Source: Dyadobacter sp. NIV53 (GTDB lineage Bacteria > Bacteroidota > Bacteroidia > Cytophagales > Spirosomataceae). Taken from it: a DNA stretch of 64,000 nt. The position numbers and the translations under genes are program-made. The DNA lies in contig NZ_CP081299.1 in the NCBI RefSeq assembly GCF_019711195.1, forward strand, positions 2,542,001 through 2,606,000, written 5' to 3'. Each line of letters begins with the position of its first letter. Position 1 is the stretch's first letter. Of this stretch, positions 55,886 to 63,885 are shown piece after piece. A model generated the notes under the pieces. That model saw only the letters and a program-made list of their open reading frames with translations. It did not search any database and had not been told where the DNA came from.

Positions 55886-58294
55886 TCACTCACTCCGCAA
55901 CGACCTAACAGGATTCATCAAAGCTGCTTTTATAGATTGAAAACTGACAGTAAAAAGTGCAATTCCCACAGCCAGAATACCAGACAAACCAAAAACCCAT
56001 AAAGAAATATCAATCCTGTAAGCATAATCCTGTAACCACTTATCCATCACAAACCAGGCTATTGGTGCTGCTATTAAAAAAGCCACCAGTACCAGTTTAA
56101 TAAAATCTTTGGACAACAAATGTACTATTTCCGATATGCTGGCACCCAACACTTTGCGAACACCAATTTCTTTAACACGCTGTTCTACAGAGAATGACGC
56201 AAGGCCAAATAAACCCAGACAGGAAATAAAAATGGCAAGGCCAGCTAAAGCACCCACAATTTCGCTTACTGTATTATCAGCACGATATAATTCTGCAAAA
56301 TGATCATCCAGGAATTCATATTCAAAATCTTCATTAGGAGCAATACTTTTCCACGTCGACTGAATATTTGCAATCGCTTGTTTTGCCTTTGAACTATTAA
56401 TCCTGACAGACATTTCATTATAACTCCAATCCTTTTGATTAAGAATACACAGAGTTTCAATTTTATGGTGAAGGGAATTAAAATTGAAGTCCTTGGAAAT
56501 ACCCACAATTACACCCGCGGAATCCATTCCTCCGAAACCGAAGTTCTTTCCAATTAAAAAATCAAATGATTTTCCCGGCGTTTCTTTCAGCAATTCTTTG
56601 GCCAGGGTTTCATTAACAATATAAGCCTTTCCGTTATCAGCATCTCCCTCTTTTACAAAATCCCTTCCTGCTACAAGAGGTATTTTGTAAAGGCTGAGAT
56701 AATCAGGATCAACGACAATCTGAGATGAGGTCATTTCCCTTACCGGCCCATCGCCATGAAATCTTACACCAGTCTGATGTAAATTATTTCCCAGCTTTTG
56801 CCGTGAGCCAGTTACTGCTTTAACAGGTGATTTACTTAATAATTCAGCTTTAATAGCCTGGTAATTTTTTTGTGATTCCACACTCAAAGGAATTGTAATG
56901 ACTTGTTCCTTATCAAATCCAATATTTGCCTTCTGCATATATTTAAGCTGTCGCACAGTTAATACCGTTGCGATTATCAGAAAAATGGCTGCTGAAAACT
57001 GGCCAACAACCAGTATATTCCGGAATGACAATTTTCTCTTTCCATTTTTCATTGCCCCTTTTAATACCACCGATGCATTAAATGAAGAAAGATATGCAGC
57101 AGGATAAAGGCCTGAAATAATACCAACCAGAAGCGTTCCGGCAAGTAGCGACAGCAGTAATACAGGATTTGTGAAAACTGAAAATTCCAGTTCGCGCTGG
57201 CTCAGTTCATTCACATAGGATAGTAACAATTTCACGAACAGAATAGCCAGGACCAGTGAAAAGAAACAGAGCATAACTGATTCACCCAAAAACTGCATTC
57301 CCAACTGAAACCGGCCGGAACCGCTTGCTTTTCTTATACCGATCTCTTTTGCCCTGCCTGCCGAACGCGCGGTAGATAGATTCATAAAATTGACACAGGC
57401 AATAAGCAATACAATCAGCGCAACGATTGAAAAAGTATAAGTGTAACTTTTGTCAAACTTTTGAAAATTCTGGTAGTCATGCGTAATATTCATAGAATTA
57501 GCATGCACCTCTTTTAAAGGCTGAAGGAATAATTCATAGAATTTCCAGTTACCGTTTTTCATATTTCGTTTAAGAAACGCAGGAAACTGTTTCTCAAGTG
57601 AGACTAAATTGGCATTTTTAGATAATTCCAGATAAGTTATCAACCAGTTCCCTCCCCAGTTATTCATCAGATCAGGCTTAGCGAAAGTATTTAAGGAGAA
57701 TAAACCATCAAATTGCAAATGTGAGGTTTTGGGAGTGTTTGCCAGGATGCCGGTCACCGTAAAATGGGTAGTATCCCCACCATAAATCGTAATAATTCTT
57801 CCCAGCGCTTCCGCACTTCCAAATATTTTTTGAGCATTTTCCTCCGTAAGAACTACGCTGTTAGGCTTTTGCAAAACGAGATTCCGGTCGCCTTTCAATA
57901 ACTCGTAATCAAAGAGCTGTAAGAAGGTAGAGTCCACATAGAAAGCATTCTGCAGGGTTAATTTCTTTTCATTATGCCAGACTTTAACCTTACCCATTGT
58001 ACTGATCCGGGTAAAGTTTAAAATTTCAGGATAATCTTTTTTCAAAGTAGGACCCATTGGATACATGGATAAAGCTACGTTTTGCGGCTTAACCATACCT
58101 TCATACTTTTGAACTTCATTGAGCCGGAAAATATTCCTGCTATGAATATTATCAAAGCTTTTTTCATAATAAACAAAAAGCATAATAACAATACAGGCTG
58201 CCATCCCGGTAGCTAAACCCAGTATATTCAGAAGAGAATATCCCTTGTGCTTCCACAAGTTCCGCCAGGCGATTTTTAGATAGTTTCGTAGCAT
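55886..58294 (-). CDS. ABC transporter permease, MacB/FtsX type (paralogue 16)
   Basis: 802 residues, starting MLRNYLKIAWRNLWKHKGY. The first cytoplasmic motif AKEIGIRKASGSGRFQLGMQF has Ala-Ser where most copies have Val and a hydrophobic residue; the second, VKEIGVRKVLGAS, starts at residue 707. QKIFGSAEALGR replaces KKYFG. The C-terminus AALMNPVRSLRSE has Arg for Lys. The second periplasmic domain is rich in Lys and Gly (KEGDADNGKAYIVNETL). 201 bp with the densest repeat array in the window lie between this gene and paralogue 17. Substrate unknown. Confidence 0.93.
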   Translation of the reverse strand: MLRNYLKIAWRNLWKHKGYSLLNILGLATGMAACIVIMLFVYYEKSFDNIHSRNIFRLNEVQKYEGMVKPQNVALSMYPMGPTLKKDYPEILNFTRISTMGKVKVWHNEKKLTLQNAFYVDSTFLQLFDYELLKGDRNLVLQKPNSVVLTEENAQKIFGSAEALGRIITIYGGDTTHFTVTGILANTPKTSHLQFDGLFSLNTFAKPDLMNNWGGNWLITYLELSKNANLVSLEKQFPAFLKRNMKNGNWKFYELFLQPLKEVHANSMNITHDYQNFQKFDKSYTYTFSIVALIVLLIACVNFMNLSTARSAGRAKEIGIRKASGSGRFQLGMQFLGESVMLCFFSLVLAILFVKLLLSYVNELSQRELEFSVFTNPVLLLSLLAGTLLVGIISGLYPAAYLSSFNASVVLKGAMKNGKRKLSFRNILVVGQFSAAIFLIIATVLTVRQLKYMQKANIGFDKEQVITIPLSVESQKNYQAIKAELLSKSPVKAVTGSRQKLGNNLHQTGVRFHGDGPVREMTSSQIVVDPDYLSLYKIPLVAGRDFVKEGDADNGKAYIVNETLAKELLKETPGKSFDFLIGKNFGFGGMDSAGVIVGISKDFNFNSLHHKIETLCILNQKDWSYNEMSVRINSSKAKQAIANIQSTWKSIAPNEDFEYEFLDDHFAELYRADNTVSEIVGALAGLAIFISCLGLFGLASFSVEQRVKEIGVRKVLGASISEIVHLLSKDFIKLVLVAFLIAAPIAWFVMDKWLQDYAYRIDISLWVFGLSGILAVGIALFTVSFQSIKAALMNPVRSLRSE

Positions 58295-58307
58295 GATTTT
58301 TGGATTT

Positions 58308-58494
58308 GGGTCAAAAGGTCAAGGCCGGGCGGCCGGTGCCGTCAAAAGGTTAATTGACAATCACCCGGGATTACTACTGAACCTGCTTTTCATTTTCAAT
58401 ACCTTTGCAAGTTTGAAATGCCTTAACCTTTTAACCTTTTAACCTTTTAACCTTTTAACCTTTTAACCTTTTAACCTTTTAACCTTTTAACCCC
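58308..58494. repeat. TTAACC-type inverted repeat with perfect 8-base tandem array
   Basis: Left arm 58308-58353 (gggtcaaaaggtcaaggccg and on), with GC-rich core gccgggcggccggtgccgt at 58324-58342. Right arm at 58423-58494 contains eight perfect tandem copies of AACCTTTT (58425-58488) plus a half copy. It ends two bases before the permease stop at 58496. Confidence 0.9.
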
Positions 58495-58495
58495 C

Positions 58496-60874
58496 TTACT
58501 CCGTTTTTAAACTCGTCACCGGATTCATCAGCGCAGCTTTCACCGCTTTAAAACTGATAGTAAACAATGCAATACCGATTGTGATGCTTGCGGAAAGGGC
58601 GAAGATCCACCAGTGCATGGGCGTTCGGTATGAAAAGTTTTGCAGCCAGTTATTCATCGTAAAATAACCTAATGGCATGGCAATGCAGGTCGCGAGCAGA
58701 ACCGGTTTTAGGAGTTCTTTTGAAAGCAAAACCACAATATTTTGCGTAGAAGAACCAAGAACTTTTCTCACGCCAATTTCCTTTGTCCGCTTTGTGGCTG
58801 TAAAAGACGCAAGGCCGAATAAACCTAAGCACGCGATGAAAATGGCTAATCCCGCAAATATGCTCAATGTGGTTTGCTGGCGAATGTCTGTTTTGTAGAG
58901 TTCGTCAAACTTTTGATCTAAAAAGCTGTATTCAAATGGATAGGAAGGAGCAACTTTGCTATACACGCCTTTTATTGCTTCCACGGCAGACTGAATATTG
59001 CCCGACTTTAATTTCACAACAACCACGCGGTTATCTTCTCCCGGCGAAATCACCAGCGCATCCATTTTTTCTTTTAAAGACAAAAAGTTAAAATCTTCTA
59101 CAACACCGACAATCTTTCTCTTTTTGGAATCCTGAACCGTATTTTGAACCCACTTTCCTATGGCCTGTTCGGGAGTAAATCCAAGTGATTTGGCGGCTGT
59201 GCGGTTCACAATGGCCGCCTCGGTTGTGTCTGTCGAAAATTGGGATGAAAAATCCCGTCCGGCAATGAATTTTAGTCCAAGCGTTTTGGCATATTCAAAA
59301 TCTGAAAACGCAACCCTGGTTTTCCAGACTCTATCGTTCTGGCCTTCTGCTTTTAATGTATGCATATCAAAAAAGCCACCCGGCTCACCAGACATCAATG
59401 AAACAGAAGCCACGCTATTCAATCTCTCCAATTCTTTTTTGAAGGTGTTTTTAGCATTGTAAATATCATTATTGATCGGTATCACAAGTGTATGTTCCTG
59501 ATCATAGCCGAGTTCCATGTTTTTCACAAAATTCATCTGGCTCATGATAATGATCGTACCAATGATCAAAAAAACTGAAATACTAAACTGAACGACCACT
59601 AAGGATTGCCTGAAAAATGATCCTCCTTTTCCCAGTTTCAGTTTACCTTTTAATGCTTGAATGGGTGTAAAACCAGAAAGAAAAAGCGCCGGATAACTAC
59701 CTGCCAGAAACCCTACGAGAATAACAACGCCCAGGAGAAAACCATATAATGCTGGTGAATTCCATGAAACGGTCAGGCTGTATCCAAGCAACTGGTTGTA
59801 TAGAGGCATCAAAAATTGAAGTAGTGCCAAAGAAAGTGCACAAGCGATGAGTGTCAGCAACAGAGATTCACCGATGAATTGCCAAACCAGGTGATTCCGC
59901 AACGCCCCCATTACTTTGCGCAATCCCACTTCTTTTGATCGTTCAACTGCACGTATTGTACTCAGATTCATGAAGTTGATACAGGCAATGAGCAGAATAA
60001 GCGCTGCGATAGAAAGGAAAATATAAACCACTTTCTTATCGCCGTGTTTGACATTATCGAACGCCGAATGCTCTTCGAAATATACGTTGGACAAAGGAGT
60101 CAGCGAAAGGCCGACTTTCATCCCAAAACGAGCCATATCCTTACCCATGTATTTATCCATGAATTGCGGAAAACTCTTTTCCAGCTTCGCCTCGTTTGCA
60201 TGTCCATCGAGCAAAACATACGTAAAAAAGTTATTGTTGATCCAAACTTTTATCCAGTCTTCCTGTTCGTAATGGGTGATCGGGATTAGCAGATCAAAGT
60301 CAAGGTGTGAATTGGAAGGAATGTCTTTTGAAATTCCGGTAACGGTGAGTTTTCTGTTTTTATCAAGCTCAATAATTTTCCCGATCGGATCCTGATCTCC
60401 AAAATACTTTTTAGCCGTCGTTTCTGAAAGTACCACACTTTCAGGGTCTTTCAATACCGTGGCGGCATTACCACGAATGAGCGGGAATGAAAACAAAGTA
60501 AAAAAATCTGTATCCGTTACGTACAATTTCTTTTCATTGAATGAATTATTCCCCAAAGTAACCAGTCCATTTGTCGCCATTACACGAACAGCCTGCTTCA
60601 CCGTACCGGCATAGTCGTTCAACAAAGCCGGAGCATAAGGTCCTGAAAGATACGGCACAGACAATTTTGTCCCATTCATATCAAAATCGCGCATGACACG
60701 ATAGATATCTTTTCTCTTTCCATGAAAATTGTCCACACTGAACTCATTCATGATAAATAGAAAAATCATCATACAACAGGTAATCCCGATCGTAAGACCA
60801 AGAATGTTTATGGATGAAAAAACCTTGTCCTTAACAAGATTCCGCCAGGCGATTTTAAAGTAATTTTTTAGCAT
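58496..60874 (-). CDS. ABC transporter permease, MacB/FtsX type (paralogue 17)
   Basis: 792 residues, starting MLKNYFKIAWRNLVKDK. First cytoplasmic motif SKEVGLRKVMGALRNHLVWQF; second TKEIGVRKVLGSS from residue 697. KKYFGDQDPIGK, the classic form, is present. The C-terminus AALMNPVTSLKTE carries Thr for the usual Lys. It is the first permease after the adaptor, ATPase and small secreted protein, so it is the copy most likely to be the original partner of that ATPase. Substrate unknown. Confidence 0.93.
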   Translation of the reverse strand: MLKNYFKIAWRNLVKDKVFSSINILGLTIGITCCMMIFLFIMNEFSVDNFHGKRKDIYRVMRDFDMNGTKLSVPYLSGPYAPALLNDYAGTVKQAVRVMATNGLVTLGNNSFNEKKLYVTDTDFFTLFSFPLIRGNAATVLKDPESVVLSETTAKKYFGDQDPIGKIIELDKNRKLTVTGISKDIPSNSHLDFDLLIPITHYEQEDWIKVWINNNFFTYVLLDGHANEAKLEKSFPQFMDKYMGKDMARFGMKVGLSLTPLSNVYFEEHSAFDNVKHGDKKVVYIFLSIAALILLIACINFMNLSTIRAVERSKEVGLRKVMGALRNHLVWQFIGESLLLTLIACALSLALLQFLMPLYNQLLGYSLTVSWNSPALYGFLLGVVILVGFLAGSYPALFLSGFTPIQALKGKLKLGKGGSFFRQSLVVVQFSISVFLIIGTIIIMSQMNFVKNMELGYDQEHTLVIPINNDIYNAKNTFKKELERLNSVASVSLMSGEPGGFFDMHTLKAEGQNDRVWKTRVAFSDFEYAKTLGLKFIAGRDFSSQFSTDTTEAAIVNRTAAKSLGFTPEQAIGKWVQNTVQDSKKRKIVGVVEDFNFLSLKEKMDALVISPGEDNRVVVVKLKSGNIQSAVEAIKGVYSKVAPSYPFEYSFLDQKFDELYKTDIRQQTTLSIFAGLAIFIACLGLFGLASFTATKRTKEIGVRKVLGSSTQNIVVLLSKELLKPVLLATCIAMPLGYFTMNNWLQNFSYRTPMHWWIFALSASITIGIALFTISFKAVKAALMNPVTSLKTE

Positions 60875-60974
60875 TTTTTAGTTGTTGACTATTGGCTTTT
60901 AGCAATCAGCCGACACGGCAGACCAGTTCCAGCCTGATGAGAAGAAGCACAAATAATTTACGGATTGTCAATAT

Positions 60975-61553
60975 CTATTGAATAGAATTTGCGGGAAGAG
61001 CTATTTCCCTTTCAAAATCCTTTATGATATTGTCACGTTGTTTTGCTGATTTTTGACTGACATCAACAGTTTTCTCGAAGATAAACTCTTCACCATTTTT
61101 TGTAAACTGATAACGCATAAACAGTTCACCGGTCTCCGAATTATACAGGATCTCTTTGGCTAATGGTTTGTTATGATCAGCAGTATTAATATGTTCGCTT
61201 TCATCTTCCCAAACCATATTCGGTGCATTATTCTCAGTTCTACCGGCAGAAAAATGAACCGGAGGTTTCGGAGCCTGAGGCGCCTGCGGAGGACGTGGCG
61301 GGGATGGCGTATTAATTTTTTCCAGGCCAAGAGAATCAAGGACACGATCGGTAAGATCGTTCCGTTCTTCTTTGTTCAGATCAGCGACTGAAAATGTATG
61401 ATCGTAGTCGATTCTTTTGCCATCCACAGTTCCATGAACGCTGATCGAAAGTGTCTTTCCATCATCGTCAATACTTCTGCTTAGGTCCATTTTTTTCTGA
61501 GCAAAAGCCAGTGCAGATACACCGGCTAATAAAACGGTTAATACTTTTTTCAT
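60975..61553 (-). CDS. Secreted protein with proline-rich segment, unknown family
   Basis: 192 residues. Signal peptide 1-18 (MKKVLTVLLAGVSALAFA, then QKKMDL). A proline-rich linker lies at about 82-99 (NTPSPPRPPQAPQAPKPP), between an N-terminal region with DDDGKTLSISVHGTVDGKRI and a C-terminal region with EILYNSETGELFMRYQF and an acidic-basic helix (KSAKQRDNIIKDFERE). I do not recognise the family. Proline-rich linkers often bridge periplasmic space or bind a partner. It sits between the ATPase and the first permease, so it may be an accessory envelope part of the transporter. Role uncertain. Confidence 0.75.
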   Translation of the reverse strand: MKKVLTVLLAGVSALAFAQKKMDLSRSIDDDGKTLSISVHGTVDGKRIDYDHTFSVADLNKEERNDLTDRVLDSLGLEKINTPSPPRPPQAPQAPKPPVHFSAGRTENNAPNMVWEDESEHINTADHNKPLAKEILYNSETGELFMRYQFTKNGEEFIFEKTVDVSQKSAKQRDNIIKDFEREIALPANSIQ

Positions 61554-61561
61554 GGCTGGTA

Positions 61562-61701
61562 TATTTAGCTTCTGGCTAATAGCTGATAGCCAGGGTAGAA
61601 TTTGACTATAACTTTGCTTTTTAATTTCACTTTTTTTAAGTCATTAAATAAAATGAAATCTACGCAACAGTTTAGCTAACAGCTAACAGCCATTAGCTAA
61701 A
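61562..61701. repeat. agct-type intergenic inverted repeat
   Basis: Left tract 61562-61594 (atttagcttctggctaatag), right tract about 61669-61701 (ttagctaacagctaacagcc then attagctaaaag). It lies between the ATPase and the proline-rich protein gene and resembles the repeat at 46195. Confidence 0.6.
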
Positions 61702-61706
61702 AGTTA

Positions 61707-62384
61707 CTACACGTGTATTTTTTCAGTTACGATTTTGCCATCAAACAAATTCACAATTCGGTGAGCAAAACCAGCATCGTATGGTGAGTGGGTTACCATT
61801 AAAATCGTAGTTCCAGCATTATTTAGCTGGCTCAGCAAACTCATTACTTCTTCTCCATTTTTAGAGTCAAGATTACCAGTAGGCTCATCCGCCAGTATTG
61901 TTTTCGGATTGGCAACAACGGCTCTTGCAATGGCGGTACGCTGCTGCTGTCCACCCGATAACTGCTGGGGAAAGTGATTGCGGCGGTGCATCATATTCAT
62001 GCGGTCAAGGGCTGCTTCTACTTTTTGCTTACGTTCGGCAGGTGGGGTTTTAAGATAAAGCAAAGGAAGTTCCACGTTTTCATAAACCGTAAGTTCATCG
62101 ATCAGGTTGAAGCTTTGGAATACAAATCCAATGTTTCCTTTCCGAATCTGAGCACGCTGGCGTTCCGACATTTTAGCCACTTCTGTACCATAGAATTCGT
62201 AAGAACCTTCACTTGGATTATCCAGTAATCCCAGGATATTCAGGAGTGTGGATTTACCACAACCGGAAGGCCCCATGATGGCTACAAATTCACCGTCCTT
62301 GATATCCATATCAATTCCGTTCAGGGCAGTAGTCTCAACTTCCTCCGTAGAGAAAACCTTATGCATGTTACTAATTTTGATCAT
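61707..62384 (-). CDS. ABC transporter ATP-binding protein (LolD/MacB-type ATPase)
   Basis: 225 residues. Walker A GPSGCGKST at 38-46, Q-loop Q90 (FVFQSFNLIDEL), signature LSGGQQQR at 142-149, Walker B ILADE at 163-167 and H-loop His199 (VTHSPYDAG). Length and motifs match the small ATPases that energise MacB/LolCDE/FtsX-type permeases. It acts in the cytoplasm as a dimer bound to permease. It is the only such ATPase in this window beside 17 permeases, so I infer it serves many of them. It is encoded after the adaptor (143 bp) and before the proline-rich protein gene. Confidence 0.95.
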   Translation of the reverse strand: MIKISNMHKVFSTEEVETTALNGIDMDIKDGEFVAIMGPSGCGKSTLLNILGLLDNPSEGSYEFYGTEVAKMSERQRAQIRKGNIGFVFQSFNLIDELTVYENVELPLLYLKTPPAERKQKVEAALDRMNMMHRRNHFPQQLSGGQQQRTAIARAVVANPKTILADEPTGNLDSKNGEEVMSLLSQLNNAGTTILMVTHSPYDAGFAHRIVNLFDGKIVTEKIHV

Positions 62385-62422
62385 TTGGGTAGTATATTAT
62401 TTCTTTTGGCTGTTTAAAATAT

Positions 62423-62525
62423 CTTAACCGCAATGGGCGCTATGAGTTTCGCAATGGACATAAGGGCAATCTGCTTAATAAGTTCTTGCGCCTATTGCGT
62501 TAAACTTTGCGTCTATTGCGGTTAA
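62423..62525. repeat. ttaaccgcaat-type intergenic inverted repeat
   Basis: Left arm 62423-62440 (cttaaccgcaatgggcgc), right arm 62509-62525 (gcgtctattgcggttaa), with a second pair of related tracts inside. It lies between adaptor and ATPase genes and is a third repeat family. Confidence 0.7.
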
Positions 62526-62527
62526 TG

Positions 62528-63838
62528 TTAAAACTCTAAAACTTCATTATCCCCAAAGTTCTCATAAGAACTTGTAATCACCTTTTCGCCTGGTTTCAAT
62601 CCTTCCAACACTTCGAAATATTCAGGATTTTTGCGGCCCAGGGTGATGTTGCGTTTTGATGCGCGTTTTCCGTCTTCTCCTAGTACATATACCCAGTTTC
62701 CACCAGTTTCAGAGAAGAATCCTCCCACAGGAAGTAATGTCGCTTGCGATGGTTGTCCAAGTTGCAGACGTATCGGAGCAGACTGTCCTCTTTTGATCAA
62801 TTCTGGTGCACCTTTGTCGAACGACATATCTACTTCAAATCTACCGCTCAATACTTCCGGATAGATTTTGATAATTTTCAAAGCATATTCTTTCCCGTTG
62901 AAATCCATTGAACCAACCAGTCCTGCGAAGATTCTTGATATATAATGTTCATCCACGCTTACCCGCATTTTGAAACCGTTCAAATCATCAATCTGGCCAA
63001 TATTTTGGCCCTGGTTAATGTTTGATCCAACTTCTACATTCATGGATGAAAGAAGACCAGATACAGGCGCTTTAACCGAAAGGTTTTCAAGTGTTTGTCT
63101 CCATAGATTTACGTTCTTCTGAGTACTTGCCAGCGTTCCTTCCAGTTGTGCAATCTGCATTTTGGAGTTTTCCTCCTGGTATTTTTGCGATTCTACCTCA
63201 ATATCACGTTGCTTGGAAAGGCGCTCGAATTCGCGTTTAGTTTTAAGATAATCTGCATCCGGAATTACTTTATCCTTATACAATTTCGTATTCCGATCAT
63301 GCGCATCTTTCGCCTGATCTATCTGGAAATCCAGTTCACTTAATGTCTTTTGAAGATTAAATCGTGCAATACGTAAACTCTGGCGTGTATTTTGAAGATC
63401 GTTAACCAATCGGCTCGCTTCCGTTTCAGATTGGAGAAAGCTTAATTTCAGGTTCTGGTTTTCAAGTTTCAAAAGCACATCGCCTTGTTTCACCATATTA
63501 CCGCCTTCAATCAGTTTTTCAGTTACATAACCTCCTACTATCGCATCCAGCTGGATCGTTTTCAATGGCTGAACAACGCCAGTAACAACTATAAATTCGT
63601 CGAATTTTCCTTGTGAAACAGTTGAAACAGTTAATTTATCCTGCTCAACATTTAGCTTACTTCTTTTGTCAGCGAAGAAAAATTGATATACTAAAAAACC
63701 AACCAACAACAAACTTCCGGCGATGATACCGATGCGTTGGGTAGTCCAGAATTTCTTGGGTTTAATTTTATCCATAGTTGATGACCCACCGGTAAATCCG
63801 TTACTGTTGCTGGTCGGGTTAGGTGTTTTAACTTCCAT
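62528..63838 (-). CDS. HlyD/RND-type periplasmic adaptor subunit
   Basis: 436 residues from MEVKTPNPTSNSNGF. The upstream ATG at 63904 would place the gene start before the TGGCAT box, so I chose 63838. A TM anchor lies at about 33-51 (IGIIAGSLLLVGFLVYQFF); then a lipoyl-like part (IQLDAIVGGYVTEKLIEGGN and VKQGDVLLKLEN), a long coiled-coil hairpin about 110-240 (heptads LSFLQSETEASRLVND to ENSKMQIAQLEGTL), a second lipoyl half (SVKAPVSGLLSSMNVEVGS) and a beta-barrel domain. Such adaptors link an inner-membrane ABC permease to a TolC-type outer-membrane channel, which is not in the window. It is the first gene of a unit under a dyad promoter. Confidence 0.93.
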   Translation of the reverse strand: MEVKTPNPTSNSNGFTGGSSTMDKIKPKKFWTTQRIGIIAGSLLLVGFLVYQFFFADKRSKLNVEQDKLTVSTVSQGKFDEFIVVTGVVQPLKTIQLDAIVGGYVTEKLIEGGNMVKQGDVLLKLENQNLKLSFLQSETEASRLVNDLQNTRQSLRIARFNLQKTLSELDFQIDQAKDAHDRNTKLYKDKVIPDADYLKTKREFERLSKQRDIEVESQKYQEENSKMQIAQLEGTLASTQKNVNLWRQTLENLSVKAPVSGLLSSMNVEVGSNINQGQNIGQIDDLNGFKMRVSVDEHYISRIFAGLVGSMDFNGKEYALKIIKIYPEVLSGRFEVDMSFDKGAPELIKRGQSAPIRLQLGQPSQATLLPVGGFFSETGGNWVYVLGEDGKRASKRNITLGRKNPEYFEVLEGLKPGEKVITSSYENFGDNEVLEF

Positions 63839-63885
63839 TATATTGATGTAGTAATTGATATCTGTTTCAAATTCTACTACTTGTA

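Noticed and set aside
58425..58492. CRISPR-like array
   Set aside because: Repeats are 8 bases with no spacers and no cas genes; it is a simple tandem repeat.
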